NCBI RefSeq assembly: GCF_000835495.1 | Contig: NW_015622546.1 | Coordinates: 1,924,883 to 1,988,882 of the forward strand | Origin: Cladophialophora immunda | Lineage: Eukaryota; Ascomycota; Eurotiomycetes; Chaetothyriales; Herpotrichiellaceae | DNA: 64,000 bases | Reading direction: 5' to 3' | Shown here: positions 9,278 through 20,886 of the stretch, piece after piece | How positions within the stretch are numbered: the first letter of the stretch is position 1 | Layout: each line of letters opens with the position of its first letter | The notes under the pieces: generated by a model | Databases searched by the model: none | Told to the model about the DNA's origin: nothing | What the model saw: only the letters and a program-made list of their open reading frames with translations | Made by a program: the position numbers and the translations under genes

Positions 9278-11582
9278 ATGGCTGCCGACTATTCTGCTCG
9301 TCTCCAAGCTGTTCACCAGATCAGGCCTCACTCGCCTTCTCCAGCAACTGGCACAGCACGTTCAGCTTTAGCCAAAGTCCAGCTTCGAGCTTTTACCACC
9401 AGAATGGTCTCTCACTCTGTCAACAAGACCGCTCTCCACCCCGGGGGTGTCGAGTAAGTTGTCGTCATCTTGATACCCAAGTTTCCAAGAAAACCACCAG
9501 CTCACTTCGCCTCCAGGCCAACCCGCGAGCACACCGAGCTCGAAGAAGAGCTCCACACGACGGCTCACATTGACTACGACCGCGTTGCCATTGTTGCCAA
9601 TCCATCAGTTTCTGCTCTCTACGAAGATGCCTTGGTCTACGAAACCGGCACAGCCATTACGTCCTCAGGAGCTTTGACAGCCTACTCAGGCTCCAAGACC
9701 GGTCGTTCCCCGCTAGATAAGCGTGTGGTCAAGGAGGAAAGCTCGGAGAAGGATGTGTGGTGGGGACCAGTCAACAAGCCCATGACTCCAGAGGTCAGTA
9801 TACCCATCTTCTCCTGATCAATCCATTGTGTATATTGCGAGACTTGTCCGACCAAATCCGAAAGGACAAGCACATGCCCTAGCAGGCCCCTTGAGTCGTT
9901 TGATCTCGCTCATGGGCGAGCAGCTCGACTTGCCAACACCCAGCACTTCCCCGCAATTGCACGGTGATGCAGTGGTTCGCATGTGCGCTACGGACGGCAG
10001 GAAACACCAGCTTTTCCCAGCTGAAAGTGTGGCGATGCCCCGCGTTGCCCGGAAAAGCCCATGACGCTGCACTGGGGCATGTGCCGCGGCTAAGGACTCT
10101 TGGCTTGCGGATGACTCGGCCAGGCCAAGTCATAGTCGTGGAAACGTGCCGTGCTGGGCTGCGCCAGACATTCTGCCCCACCACGTGTTTTGATACGAGA
10201 TACCAACGAACAGATAGCTAACATACACTGTGCTCGTCTAGGTCTGGAAGATCAACCGAGAACGTGCCGTCGACTACCTCAATACACGGAACCGTATCTA
10301 TGTCATCGATGGCTTCGCTGGCTGGGATGAACGATACCGCATCAGCGTCCGAGTTGTCTGCGCCCGGGCCTATCATGCCCTCTTCATGCGGAACATGCTC
10401 ATCAGACCCTCTCGGGAAGAGCTGGAACATTTCCACCCCGACTATGTCATCTACAATGCTGGGTCCTTCCCTGCCAACAGATACACAAGTGGGATGACGA
10501 GCGCCACCAGCGTTGCCATCAACTTTGCTGAGAAAGAGATGGTTATCCTCGGTACCGAGTATGCTGGTGAGATGAAGAAGGGTGTCTTCACCGTCCTGTT
10601 CTACGAGATGCCCGTCAAGCACAATGTCCTGACCCTGCACTCGTCGGCCAACGAGGGTGAAGATGGCGATGTGACTGTCTTCTTCGGTTTGTCCGGCACT
10701 GGAAAGACCACACTGTCTGCCGATCCCAAGCGCAAGCTGATCGGTGACGACGAGCACTGCTGGTCCGACAAAGGTGTCTTCAACATCGAAGGGGGTTGCT
10801 ACGCCAAGTGCATTGGTCTGTCCGCGGAAAAGGAACCTGACATCTTCAATGCCATTCGTTTCGGCTCGGTCTTGGAGAATGTGGTCTTTGACCCCGAGAC
10901 TCGAGAAGTCGACTACGACGACGCCACCCTGACGGAGAACACTCGTTGCGCATACCCTATCGAGTACATCGGCAACGCAAAGATTCCGTGTATCAGCGAC
11001 AACCACCCTAGCAACATCATCCTCCTGACCTGCGACGCTCGTGGTGTGCTGCCACCCATCTCTAAACTGAATACTGCCCAGACTATGTTCCACTTCATCT
11101 CTGGCTATACGTCTAAGATGGCGGGTACCGAAGACGGCGTCACGGAGCCCCAGGCTACTTTCTCTTCCTGCTTCGCTCAGCCTTTCTTGGCTCTGCACCC
11201 GATGCGCTATGCTAAGATGCTTGCCGACAAGATTTCTGAGCACAATGTCAACGCATGGCTGCTGAACACCGGTTGGGTCGGTGCCGGTGCTTCCACTGGT
11301 GGCAAGCGTTGCCCACTGAAGTACACACGCGCTATTCTGGACGCCATCCACTCTGGCGAGCTGGCCAAGGCCGAGTACGAGACTTACGATGTGTTCAACC
11401 TCAGCGTCCCTAAGTCCTGCCCCAACGTGCCGGATGAGCTCTTGAACCCCAAGAAATCGTGGACCGGCTCGGCCGACTTTGGTGAGGAGGTGACTAAGCT
11501 CGCCAAGTTGTTCAACGAGAACTTCAAGAAGTACTCGGATGAGGCCACTGAGGAGGTCATCAAGGCCGGCCCCGCGGTGTAG
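9278..11582 (+). CDS. Phosphoenolpyruvate carboxykinase (ATP)
   Basis: Converts oxaloacetate and ATP to phosphoenolpyruvate, CO2 and ADP; the committed cytosolic step of gluconeogenesis from acetate, ethanol or fatty acids. Exons end at 9453, then 9517-9793 and 10242-11582. The nucleotide-binding P-loop [11 protein letters not shown], the [11 protein letters not shown] loop and [15 protein letters not shown] are present and intact. Two in-frame starts exist. ATG 9278 gives about 597 residues with an extension ending RAFTTRM; ATG 9404 gives about 555 residues beginning [17 protein letters not shown], where family similarity begins. I report the longer one because some filamentous-fungal enzymes are near 600 residues, but translation could begin at 9404. 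Intron 2 is unusually long (9794-10241, 448 bp). The gene is acuF/PCK1 in other fungi. Confidence 0.93.
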
Positions 11583-13940
11583 ATGAAGGGAAGTGGTGCG
11601 GAGTGAAGCGAGCTGTCGTTGCGCTGGATCGAGCTGGACATGCTTTGTTTTGTTGATTTCTCACTTGGGAAAACTTTGGCTGTACAAAGTGGCATCGAAA
11701 GGGCGTTTGGATAAGCAGCGTTCGATTGTTTGGAGCAAGGAACAACAACAATACGAACGCGAGACGCGAGAGGCATCACGATTTCAACGAACGGACAACA
11801 TTTATGACGGCCTTCCTCCCACCCTGCTGTCTCACTCGCCCGTTGCGGCTTGCAGACACGCGGCGGAGGGAGTCGACTGGCCCCCATTATATGCCTGCTA
11901 CAGTAGCTACGAGATGGGCGATCATTTTCCTGCGGCACCCATGTGTTGATAGCTTTCCTTGATTAAACCCCCAAAATCAATGAGCTTTTTCGTCACTCGT
12001 ACACCTCCTGATGCCAATAATCCTCGCAGCAAGAAGACCACGTGCACGGTTTTGCAATCACTTCACCGCCGCAACGTAGACCCGCTCCGTTGTCATGGAA
12101 AGTTGTCGGGGACTCAAGCGGGAAGTTGTAAGCTCAATGGGTTGCTGATGACTGTGAATCCATGCCTGGATGAATGCGGGCAACGTACCTGAGGAGAGTA
12201 GCCGCCAGTCAGCAGCTCACCGTATGGGCCTACCAACCAGGCTTGCGTTGATGGACTTAGGATAACGAATCCTGTGACCTTGTGCCCTTCATTGCGTACG
12301 AGGGATGATCAAGGTAATTCTCCGGGTCTTCTTTTTCTGTGCATGCTCGATGGGTCCCTGCTTTTTATTTTTGTGGAGATTATGACCGTTCATCTTTTAC
12401 TCTGATCCTGAATGGGTAGTGTCTCGTGCACCTCGTGGCGGGCGACAGCAGAGCAACAGGACTAGGGCGTACTCGCTGCCAGAGTATTTTATGTCATGGG
12501 GCAATGCGACATGCTGCAGACTCACAAGTTAGAGTTGAAAGCCCGGTAGTCGATAGGTGAGAATCAGCCGTGGGGGGATGTCGACGAATGTTGCACTGCG
12601 CAGGCAAAAGACGGGAAAGCGGTCGCTAGCGACAGTAGCCTCACCGGGTGCCCGTCGGTTAACGTGGGCTTTGCGGGCAACGGTGAAGGGTGGCGCAGTG
12701 CCGTTGTAGTGGGAGTAAAAGGTGGCCCGAGGTTGCCCAGGGGCCTTGGTTCCCCTCCCAAGCAGCCAAAGGAGCGCAGGGCCAAAGGTGCCCCGGGTGA
12801 GGGGCAGCGAGGAGATGCCCAGGAAAACGCAGGCTGTAACCAAAGTCGTTTTCAAGGGGTCCTCCTGGTGGCCTCGGTGCCCCCCTCCATTTCTACACTG
12901 CCTGTACTCGGTACACATACCTATGTACGAGCAGATGTACTCCGTATAGACGAGGGTACGGTTGACCACATTCCCTCCCATCACCAAGCTGAGGATCCTT
13001 CATGCTTTCTAAGACATCGGAAGGTTCCACGGGCCATGACATGGGCATTTCGACGAACTCGACGACGTACCAAATGAACCTAGTTACGGGTCACTAAGAG
13101 ATTCTTCTGCATGGCCATCCCATGCCCTTCGCATGCCCGCGCCCCCGATGACCTGCGAATTCTGTGGACCACCAAACTCGAATCGAAAACAGCCACCGCA
13201 CCGCGCATCCACCGATCAACCTTGTAGAGAATCCCACCCCACTGGCACGGGCACTGGCGCCGGCTGCCAGGGCTTCCAGGACCCCCCAAAAGGGCTCCCA
13301 GAGAAAGGCTCCATCCAACCCCATCCAGTGGAAACCCGCGGCCACGCCGCCTGCCTTCTCGCGCTCTTCTCGAATTTTGTCGTCCTTCCGCTCATCCTCT
13401 TCAAACACACAATCTTCACCCACTTCCTCTTTCTCCTACAACATCCCTCGCCCATCAGCAACCAGCAAAACCAGCATCACCTTTGCTGCAGCATCCGCCC
13501 AACCTCGAAACCATGGCCGATCCCGACCCATATTAGCCTTCCCTCCTCGCCTGCCATTCTTTCCTTTTTCCCTGTCCACACTTCCCGGCGTCAGGCGGTT
13601 CTTTCTCGAAGTCTTTCGGATCCTATCCCACGAACCCTTCCGCACCCATCCATACCCTTGCCGACAACGTCCACCTTAGCACCATCTGGCGTTCGATATT
13701 TATCAGATTGATTCCTTTGTCATACACCGTTGGAGGCGCGCCCTTCAGCTTTCCCTATACCTCTGCATCCGACGTGGTCGACGACTAGTCCGCGTGCCCC
13801 GCCGCTTCGAGAAATTGTCCTCCACCCGACGAACCCGAACCCGGCACATTCCTCCTCTTATCTCTGAGGTAGACGAGCTTTACCTCTGCGATCACTCCTG
13901 TCGACGGCGATCGAGGTTCCGGACCGCCTGGATATTCGAA
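11583..13940. other. Long intergenic region before the copper-fist gene
   Basis: No supported gene in 2.3 kb. The last 800 bp before 13941 are strongly pyrimidine-rich and probably hold promoter and 5' UTR of the copper-fist gene; an open frame at 13133-13711 is a composition artefact. A TACTCCGTA word is at 12938-12946. Confidence 0.45.
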
Positions 13941-15720
13941 ATGCTCATCAACGGGGAAAAGTTCGCCTGCGAGGCGTGCGTGAGGGGCCATCGTGTTAGT
14001 TCTTGCCACCATCAAGGTGAGTAGTGTTGGGCATTTTCGCAAATTTCTAGCAAGGCTATCGAACTCGCAACTAACCCTCTGATTTCCCCAGACCGGCCCC
14101 TGGTGCACGTCAACAAGAAAGGTCGCCCTGTATCACAATGCCAACACTGCCGAGGCTTGCGGAAGTCTCGCTCCCAGCATGTGAAATGCGAGTGCCATGA
14201 CAAGTCTCATTCAAAGGAAAACTGTCCTCATGAGAAGCAAGAAGGAAAATCCGGTATGTTGATGTCTTGTGAAGTGACAGATCACGTCGCTGATGCCCTC
14301 CCTAGATCAGCATAACTGCTGTTGTCAGCACGGCTCCCGATGCACCTGCGCTCTCAAGAAAGAACACCTCGACCCAGTGCCTGAAGACATCTCGCAACTC
14401 CTCCAGCCGAAGGATCATGCCAAACATCGCCACAACATGAACTCCCATGACCCGAAGACGACGATATTCACCAACGGTCATCACAAGCCAGTTCACAAGT
14501 TCAATGATGCTCACAATCAGCTCGGAACCCCATATAAGATCCCGTCGCGCTCTAACTCGCTGCACGGGCACAGGGAGATTGCCCAACGTTCGACCGACAG
14601 CCTTCCGCTGACCAAGTTTGCCAAACCTTTCCATGAATCCCCCCTCCATAACTCGATAACAGAGGCTATGCAAATTGTGGAACGGAAAGTCAAATCAGAA
14701 CACAATTCGCCCGTGCTTGGACCAGCAAGAATGGCAGGTCACCCGTCAATACAGGATTTCAAGATACCCAACTTCGATCCACGCGCCTATGCATATTCTC
14801 CATTCGGCACGGACACTCCACCGACCCAGCCGAACAGCCTACCCAACAGCCAAAATCCGAGCCTGCAGGATCTGACACTCCCAGAACGTTTTCCGGAGAA
14901 CTGGTTCATGACTTATGAACAAGCTCATGACTACGAGCCCCCGCCGTGGGCGAGGTTCAACGACGGCTCTTCAGCCGACTGGAACAATATCAACCTTGAC
15001 AGTAACAATGGTCTCTACAGCTTGAAAAGGGAAAATTCACCATACATGTTGTCTCAGCAAGTTGCTTTCCAGGCTTCTGAGTTGACGAGCCAGATCAATA
15101 GAGTGGGAATTACGTCCTCGAGCGAAGAGCCTTCCGAGGTCGAGGATCAGTCTCCTCCATCCATTGCTAACCAATGGAGCGCCGAGCGGTCCGTGGGAAA
15201 TGATCGACAGACCGGTCTGGATGCCTTCAACGATTACAGCAGCACTGGCGGAGACGATGCTTCTGATCGATTTCGGTTGAGCTCAGCCTCATCTTACTTT
15301 GGGACGCCTCAAGCAAACATCCTGGCCAATGAGAACCTTGCGAGTCTCGACATCGACGATTATTTGAAGCAGGCCGAAGCGGAGACCAAAAGAATGCAAT
15401 TGCAACATCAGTTGGCGCAGATGCAGATGAACCCGCAAGATTCACAAACCCCGTCCCGGTTATCGAGTGTCAGTAGGGGCATGACGCCCAGTATCTCGAC
15501 GCCGGGAAGCACCGGCAACGGCGAACATCCATACACCATAAGTGAGGCACAGAGGTATGCGCATCCTGATGGAGTATCGCATGCTCCAGTGGAGCAGTCT
15601 AGAGCAGTGATACCGCCGTCATATATAGCGGATGATCCAGCGTGGTCGCTCGCCCCTGACATGACCAATCCCGAACTGAGTTTGGACGATGAACGAGAAG
15701 ACGAAGACTGGGTTCGGTAG
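13941..15720 (+). CDS. Copper-fist transcription factor
   Basis: DNA-binding regulator of the Ace1/Mac1/Cuf1 group, which senses copper and controls copper uptake or detoxification genes. Exons 13941-14016, 14092-14253 and 14306-15720 join in phase to 550 residues. The copper-fist begins at residue 1 (MLINGEKFACEACVRGHR). Zinc ligands C10, C13, C22 and H24 are visible, followed by the minor-groove motif KKGRPVSQC and a Cys-rich KCECHDK segment. A second cysteine block, CCCQHGSRCTCALKKEHLD, lies at about residues 84-102. The rest is low complexity, rich in Ser, Pro, Asn and Gln, with a putative helix DIDDYLKQAEAETKRMQLQ near residue 435 and an acidic tail LDDEREDEDWVR. Whether it activates uptake or detoxification cannot be told from the sequence. 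Confidence 0.92.
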
Positions 15721-17050
15721 CGCTCACTGGAAGAGACCTTTTTAACATTCCTGCACAAAGACAGAACAATATCAAAGCACCAGACACCTGAAGTTTATGA
15801 TTTTACGAAAATGCATTTTCACGTACCTCGAATGATACCACGGGCTCTCTGGATAAACCAAAGAATCAGATTTTGAGTCGGCGAAAGCTCGGGCTGGAGT
15901 GCCCAGGGCGGGCTGAACTGGGTTGGACTGGACTGGCTTGGGATGGGTTTTCCCAGCACATAATCAGGTGTTTTTCCTTATCTTGCAAACGGCGCTCTCT
16001 ATGTGTGGATCGAGCTATGTGCTGTCGCCCTTGAAAGGAGTCTAGGCACGCGCCGCTGTTGCTGTCAAGGACCACTTTGTTGCAGGCCTTTTACTTGTCT
16101 TTTTGGGACACCGTACGTGTCGTCGCTTGTTGACCGAAGTTGAACTTGGCTCCCCGGCTTTGCGCAAGAGCGACGGGGCATTAGATGATGATTGAGCTTG
16201 GGCTGCGAAAATGCAATATAGAACGGGGTTGTTGCTGTGTTTACAATGAAAGCTTCTGGTGTTGCTTCGGGCCTCCGGGTTATGCAGATCCCCAATTCAG
16301 ATCGCCAAGAGTACTAAATCGTCCCCTGTCGTGCAGGGAAGCTGTAGTGTCCCTTTTGCCGTTTGCATGAGAAGCTCGAGCGTTGGGCAGCAGGTTCACG
16401 TCCAGACAACGCAACGGGGGATCTGATGGTGGATTGGCATCGAGGGGCAAATGCGGGTAGAGGGCATCGAACGGAACAATGATGTTCCACAGACGACGTT
16501 GCCGAGGCCAAGATTTTCCCGACGGCAGCTAGCGAGATTGGGAGGCTCTTGATTGGCTGTTGATGCACGCTAGCATCGGCCATCCTTGCACGATGAATTC
16601 ACAGACGACTCGCCCTTTCTCTCGTTCACCGAATTTAGGCATTCAGCCTTATTCCCCTGCTCGCTGTCAATACCTTGCATTCTGTAAATCGGCACAGAGG
16701 TCACCCCCCAGACGTAACCGAACAGCTCGTACACACTCCGCCAGTACGTCCTTTCCTCCGCGCTCGTCAGTCTTTCCGCGAACGGGTACAGGAGAAGTGA
16801 TTCAGTGTTGCGCGTGATGACAGTCCAGCAAGGCTGCCGATGAGTCGCGTCGCCGGCCAACTTTCTCGGACCCCTCTTGTTACCTTTTCTCCATCGTCTA
16901 CCCTCATCTGGTGATTGGATAAGCCCACTATCCCTTCAAGCTGTCTAGAAAGACCCGAGTTGGAATCTGGGGTTGTCGTGGCTTGGCCGAAAAGAACTCG
17001 GCTTGTCCAACTGTTTGAAGCACGGGACCTGCTCCGACTCAACGGCCACG
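15721..17050. other. Intergenic region
   Basis: No supported gene. Around 15890-15950 there is GGCTGGA/GGACTGG-rich simple sequence. The right end is the 5' flank of the metallophosphoesterase; an in-frame upstream ATG (16973) precedes sequence with no family similarity. Confidence 0.45.
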
Positions 17051-18010
17051 ATGAAACTGTATGCCATCTCAGATCTCCACCTCAGCTACAAGCACAACCG
17101 TGAAGCTCTGTACGAACTGAGACCTCACTTGGAGGATAGCCTGATCATTTGTGGTGATGTTGGAGAGAAGATCGAGCACCTCCACGAAGCGTTCAAGCTC
17201 ACTACCAAGCTCTTCAAGCAGGTCTTCTGGGTACCCGGCAACCACGAGCTGTATACGCTGCCGGGACATCGCAACCGCGGCGAGGGACATGAGGAGGACG
17301 CTCTCGACGAGGAACTCCGGGGAGATTTCAAGTATCAGGAATGTCTCCGGGTCGCCAACGAGTACGGAGTCATCACCCCCGAGGACGAATACGTGAAGTG
17401 GGAAGGAGAAGGTGGACCTTGCATCATCTGCCCCATGTTTACGCTTTACGACTACAGTTTTAGGCCCGATGATGTGTCGAGAGAGGACGCCTTGGAATGG
17501 GCCATGGAGGAGAACATTGTTGCGACGGACGAAGCACTGCTTCACCCCGACCCGTACGAGTCGCGGGATCAGTGGTGTCAGGACCTCGTCTCCAAAGCCG
17601 AAGAACGACTGGAAGCCACCTCTCAAAGAGGGATCCCTCTGGTGTTGGTCAACCACTGGCCGCTGCGCCAGGACACCATCACCATTCCCATGATTCCCCG
17701 CTTCAGCTTATGGTGCGGGACCAAGAAGACCGAAGACTGGCATAGGCGCTTCAACGCCAAAGTCGTGGTGACAGGCCATCTGCACGTTCGCAGGACAGAT
17801 TGGAGGGACGGGGTGAGATTCGAGGAGGTCAGCCTGGGCTACCCAAAGCAGTGGCAGGTTGCACGAGAGAAAGGGTTGGACGTCAACGACCTGCTGAGGG
17901 AGATCTTGCCGGCACCAGACATGCAGGATCCGGGTGATGGCAAGACAATTTGGAGAAGATCTGGGAGACCGTCCACGGATCTGGTCAAGAGCATCAAGGG
18001 GCTGGAGTAG
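17051..18010 (+). CDS. Calcineurin-like metallophosphoesterase
   Basis: Single-exon gene of 319 residues. Motifs of the two-metal phosphoesterase fold appear in order: the first metal ligands DLHL at residues 8-11, GDVGEK near 39, GNHE near 65, a histidine in LVNHWPLRQ near 203, and GHLHV near 243. The N-terminus MKLYAISDLHLSYKHNREAL begins the fold directly, so ATG 17051 is preferred to the in-frame ATG at 16973, whose extra residues look unrelated. No signal peptide or membrane segment is visible. The substrate is unknown; family members cleave phosphomonoesters, phosphodiesters or nucleotides. Confidence 0.88.
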   Translation: MKLYAISDLHLSYKHNREALYELRPHLEDSLIICGDVGEKIEHLHEAFKLTTKLFKQVFWVPGNHELYTLPGHRNRGEGHEEDALDEELRGDFKYQECLRVANEYGVITPEDEYVKWEGEGGPCIICPMFTLYDYSFRPDDVSREDALEWAMEENIVATDEALLHPDPYESRDQWCQDLVSKAEERLEATSQRGIPLVLVNHWPLRQDTITIPMIPRFSLWCGTKKTEDWHRRFNAKVVVTGHLHVRRTDWRDGVRFEEVSLGYPKQWQVAREKGLDVNDLLREILPAPDMQDPGDGKTIWRRSGRPSTDLVKSIKGLE

Positions 18011-18467
18011 AGGTCAGCAATGAAAACGGCAAATCCTTGCGTTACACCGCATCAGCACTTTCGGGGTCTTCAGGTGGTAGAAGCATATCCTCTCCTTGAC
18101 AGCTTGTTGTCGTTGCTTTGCTTCTTTACGACGGATTCTGAGCAGGGTTTGGGGCAGGACTGCGCTCTGCATTTTGCAGCGTTTATGGGCGTATCAATAT
18201 ACACTTTGACAGATTGATAGAGCAGAGCCGACTGTGCTAGAGGTGCCGCTCATGGGGGAATAGCTGCTTTTAGGACCCAGCGATGGGAATCGGATCGACG
18301 ACGAGGCTGTCATTGCTTTGCTTTCTCTATCTGTGTCGGTCTACTTGGGTCAGGCTGCCGAGCGTGGCCATCTTCTTCTTTCCTTCCTCCATTCTCCCCT
18401 GTTCACCTTCGCCCATCCTCTCTCCTCTTGCCTCTCCACCACCCTCTCGGTCCTTCGACCCCCCGGC
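18011..18467. other. Short gap between convergent genes
   Basis: It lies between the 3' ends of the metallophosphoesterase (plus) and cupin (minus) genes. The cupin side is C/T-rich on the plus strand. No gene is seen. Confidence 0.5.
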
Positions 18468-18869
18468 TCACTTCTTCTTGGCCTGGTACTCCTGCTCGGT
18501 GACCTCGTCGTGCCACACGGTCTTCCCGTGGCTGACGGCGAGGTGCAGCATGAAGCTCCCGTCGTCGCCGCCGTGCCAGTGCGTGGTGCCCGGGTCGCAC
18601 CAGACGGTGTCGCCGACGCCCAGCCGACGCGGCTCGCCGCCCTTGTCGCACACCCAGCCGGCGCCCGCCAGCACGCGCAGCAGCTGGCCCTTTTCGTGCG
18701 TGTGCCAGTAGGTGCGCGCCCCCGGGGTGAACATGACGTGGTTGATGTTGATGTTGGGCCCCGCGTCGCTGTGGATCGGGTCCATCCACACGGTGCCCGT
18801 GAAGGTGCCGCTGGCTTGTCTGCTCGAGGCCGAGGCGTTGCGGGACGCCGGGATGATGGTGGACGGCAT
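18468..18869 (-). CDS. Small cupin-domain protein
   Basis: Intronless gene of 133 residues with a single cupin barrel. Motif 1 is seen in GARTYWHTHEKGQLLRVLAG (the H-x-H pair and trailing Gly) and motif 2 in GDTVWCDPGTTHWHGG (the G-x5-P-x-G-x2-H pattern). Together these can bind one metal ion. Such stand-alone cupins act as dioxygenases, isomerases or accessory proteins in small-molecule metabolism; the reaction cannot be deduced. The start codon abuts a (GGT)8 tract, which reads as CAC repeats in the 5' leader on the coding strand. The next gene, on the opposite strand, encodes an ABM-fold protein, a class that also acts on small oxidised metabolites. Confidence 0.85.
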   Translation of the reverse strand: MPSTIIPASRNASASSRQASGTFTGTVWMDPIHSDAGPNININHVMFTPGARTYWHTHEKGQLLRVLAGAGWVCDKGGEPRRLGVGDTVWCDPGTTHWHGGDDGSFMLHLAVSHGKTVWHDEVTEQEYQAKKK

Positions 18870-19988
18870 GGTGGTGGTGGTGGTGGTGGTGGTGTATTAA
18901 TCCTGGGGACTCGATATGGTTGCTATGTAGGTCTTTCGCTCTGGTCGACTCACTCTCTCAAGACGCGGACAATCAGCAATGACGCCTCTCTGCTGGGTGC
19001 TTATATCAGAACAATATCTCATCGACAGACGAAACCACCCCAAAGCCCTCCTGCGACGGTCTCCAACTCTGACCAAAGCATATACCCGCGGGCAAGCTTC
19101 CCCTTCCCCTCAGGAATTGGAGTCTCTCAGTGTCAATGAACCGCCGATATCGAAGCGTGTTCAACCGTTTTCCTTCTCCAAACGAGAATCAACCCGGGCG
19201 AACAGTCCCAGCTCATCCCGTTCTTCTTTCCTTCACCTTCGCCTGTCGTCTTTCGCTCCTCACCCACCCTGCTGAAGTAGCCTAGTGCCAGAAGAAACAT
19301 CCCGACCACCTGTGCTCGCTTCCTACCCTCCTCTAACTTCTCTCGAGAGAAAAGGAGCTGGTGACATCGCAGCAGCGAATCATTCGTACATTGAACACTT
19401 GCCCTTTTCAGAACCCCGACCATCCCGCTTCTCGTTTCGGGAGCATCTCAGCTTCGCCTGTTTGTCGGGACGCCACCACCCCCTTGGGTTCAGCCGCAAC
19501 AACGACTTCCCTTTCCCTGTGGCCTGCAACAAAGAGAGTTTTCGCGCTGAAAAGCTTCGAGTTGCCCAAGAAGGCCCCTTTCTCTTAATAATAACTGTCT
19601 TTTTTCCTCACGCTGAAAACCAACACAGCGAATCGAGTCTCGCGATGCTCCCTACTACCCGCGTGAGACTCCCATATCAGCCTACCAGAGTGGCAGACAC
19701 ATGCTTCAGCCGACTGGCCCCTTGCTGCTGAGCAGCATGCCCCGTCCGCATGGACGACTGAGAGCGCCCTTGACGTCCTGTCCTGTGAGGAGCATCTCGT
19801 ATATATAATGCCAGCTCGTCGCGGGCTCGCAGGGGGTGGTGGGATACTGTGCTCTTGCAAACACCCTCTTAATCTGCCGTCCCAAAACACCATCTGGCCC
19901 AGTAATCTATAGTATCTTCCCTCTTTCTCCATTCCCCTCCGCCAGCCTTCCGTATCTCAGGCTATCTTACCGCCCCGCCCGACCGACC
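18870..19988. other. Divergent promoter region, cupin / ABM protein
   Basis: 1.1 kb between the minus-strand cupin and plus-strand ABM genes. No supported gene; the segment 19860-19988 is pyrimidine-rich like a 5' UTR. Confidence 0.45.
18871..18894. repeat. (GGT)8 microsatellite in the cupin 5' leader
   Basis: Eight uninterrupted GGT/GTG triplets lie one base outside the cupin start codon, so they should be part of the transcript's 5' leader. Confidence 0.8.
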
Positions 19989-20886
19989 ATGACCTCCGCC
20001 GCGGTCCAAGAACACCGCACCCTCGTGCCCATCACCACCTTCGTCGCCTCGACCGGCCCCGACGGCTCCCTCATGGTGACCGACATCTACATCTTCCCGG
20101 ACAAGCTGGCCGAGTACGTCGGCCTGGTGACCCCCGTGGTGCGCCGGATGCGCGCCATGCCCGAGTGCCTGTTCTGCGAGATCGCCCAGGACCCCACGGA
20201 CCCGGCGCACATTCGCATCCAGCACAGCTGGACCCGGGGCACGGAGTGGTTCGTGAGTGTAAGTGGTGTTGTCTCTCCTAGTTCTTTGTGTGTCATTGTG
20301 CTGGCCCGGTGAGGGGAGTTGTTGTTCATGGGTCAAGGAGAGTGAGAGTGAGAGTGAGAGGAAGAGTGAGGAGAGGAGAAATGAGAGGGAGGAGGCGGTC
20401 GAGAGAGGACGAGGTAGATGGATCGAGGTCTCCAAGTGAGACTGCGAAGATATCGCTCATGCACAACAACTACAGTCCCCAAAAGCTAACTACTACCCCC
20501 TGGAACAGGCCTGCGAATCCCAGCCATGGTTCGCCGACTATGTCAAGGGCCTCGCCGGCATCGCCGACAAGAGCAGAGGCCGTAAGTTGATTCATTCCAC
20601 CCACCCATCCACCCACCCATCCACCCACCCATCCATCCATCCATCTGCCCCCGAAGACCTGTCGCACAGGACCAAAGCACGAACAAGCAGAAACAAGCAC
20701 TTCGTCACTCGGGTTGCAATGCAAAGCAAAGCAAAGCCCGAGACGTGCTCTCTACTTTTCATCCCTCTCTGATTTGTCCCCCCCCCCCCATCTATCCCTG
20801 AGGACTGGGCTTCGTGGCTTTGCTGACTGACCTGTGTTGCCCCGCTAGGGAGTATCGCGCATTTCAATCGCATCCCCATCGATTGA
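19989..20886 (+). CDS. ABM-domain (antibiotic biosynthesis monooxygenase-like) protein
   Basis: Dimeric alpha-beta barrel protein of about 124 residues in three exons (19989-20252, 20509-20581, 20849-20886). The core VTDIYIFPDKLAEYVGLVTP, ECLFCEIAQDPTDPAHIRI and HSWTRGTEWF segments match the ABM fold, and exon 3 supplies the common ending SIAHFNRIPID. The exon 1 donor is ambiguous: GTGAGT at 20253 or GTAAGT at 20259. The first is preferred because it joins WF to ACESQPWF as in relatives. The two introns are long for the locus (256 and 267 bp) and carry simple repeats. Members may be small-molecule monooxygenases or mere binders. Confidence 0.8.
20597..20644. repeat. 12-bp tandem repeat in an intron
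   Basis: Three exact copies of CCACCCACCCAT followed by CCAT x3, inside intron 2 of the ABM gene. Confidence 0.85.

Noticed and set aside
10218..11351. 377-codon frame on the minus strand
   Set aside because: It lies antisense within PEP carboxykinase exon 3 and results from that gene's codon bias; it has no domain.
13133..13711. 192-codon frame before the copper-fist gene
   Set aside because: Pyrimidine-rich leader sequence read as Pro/Ser/Leu; overlapping frames look alike.
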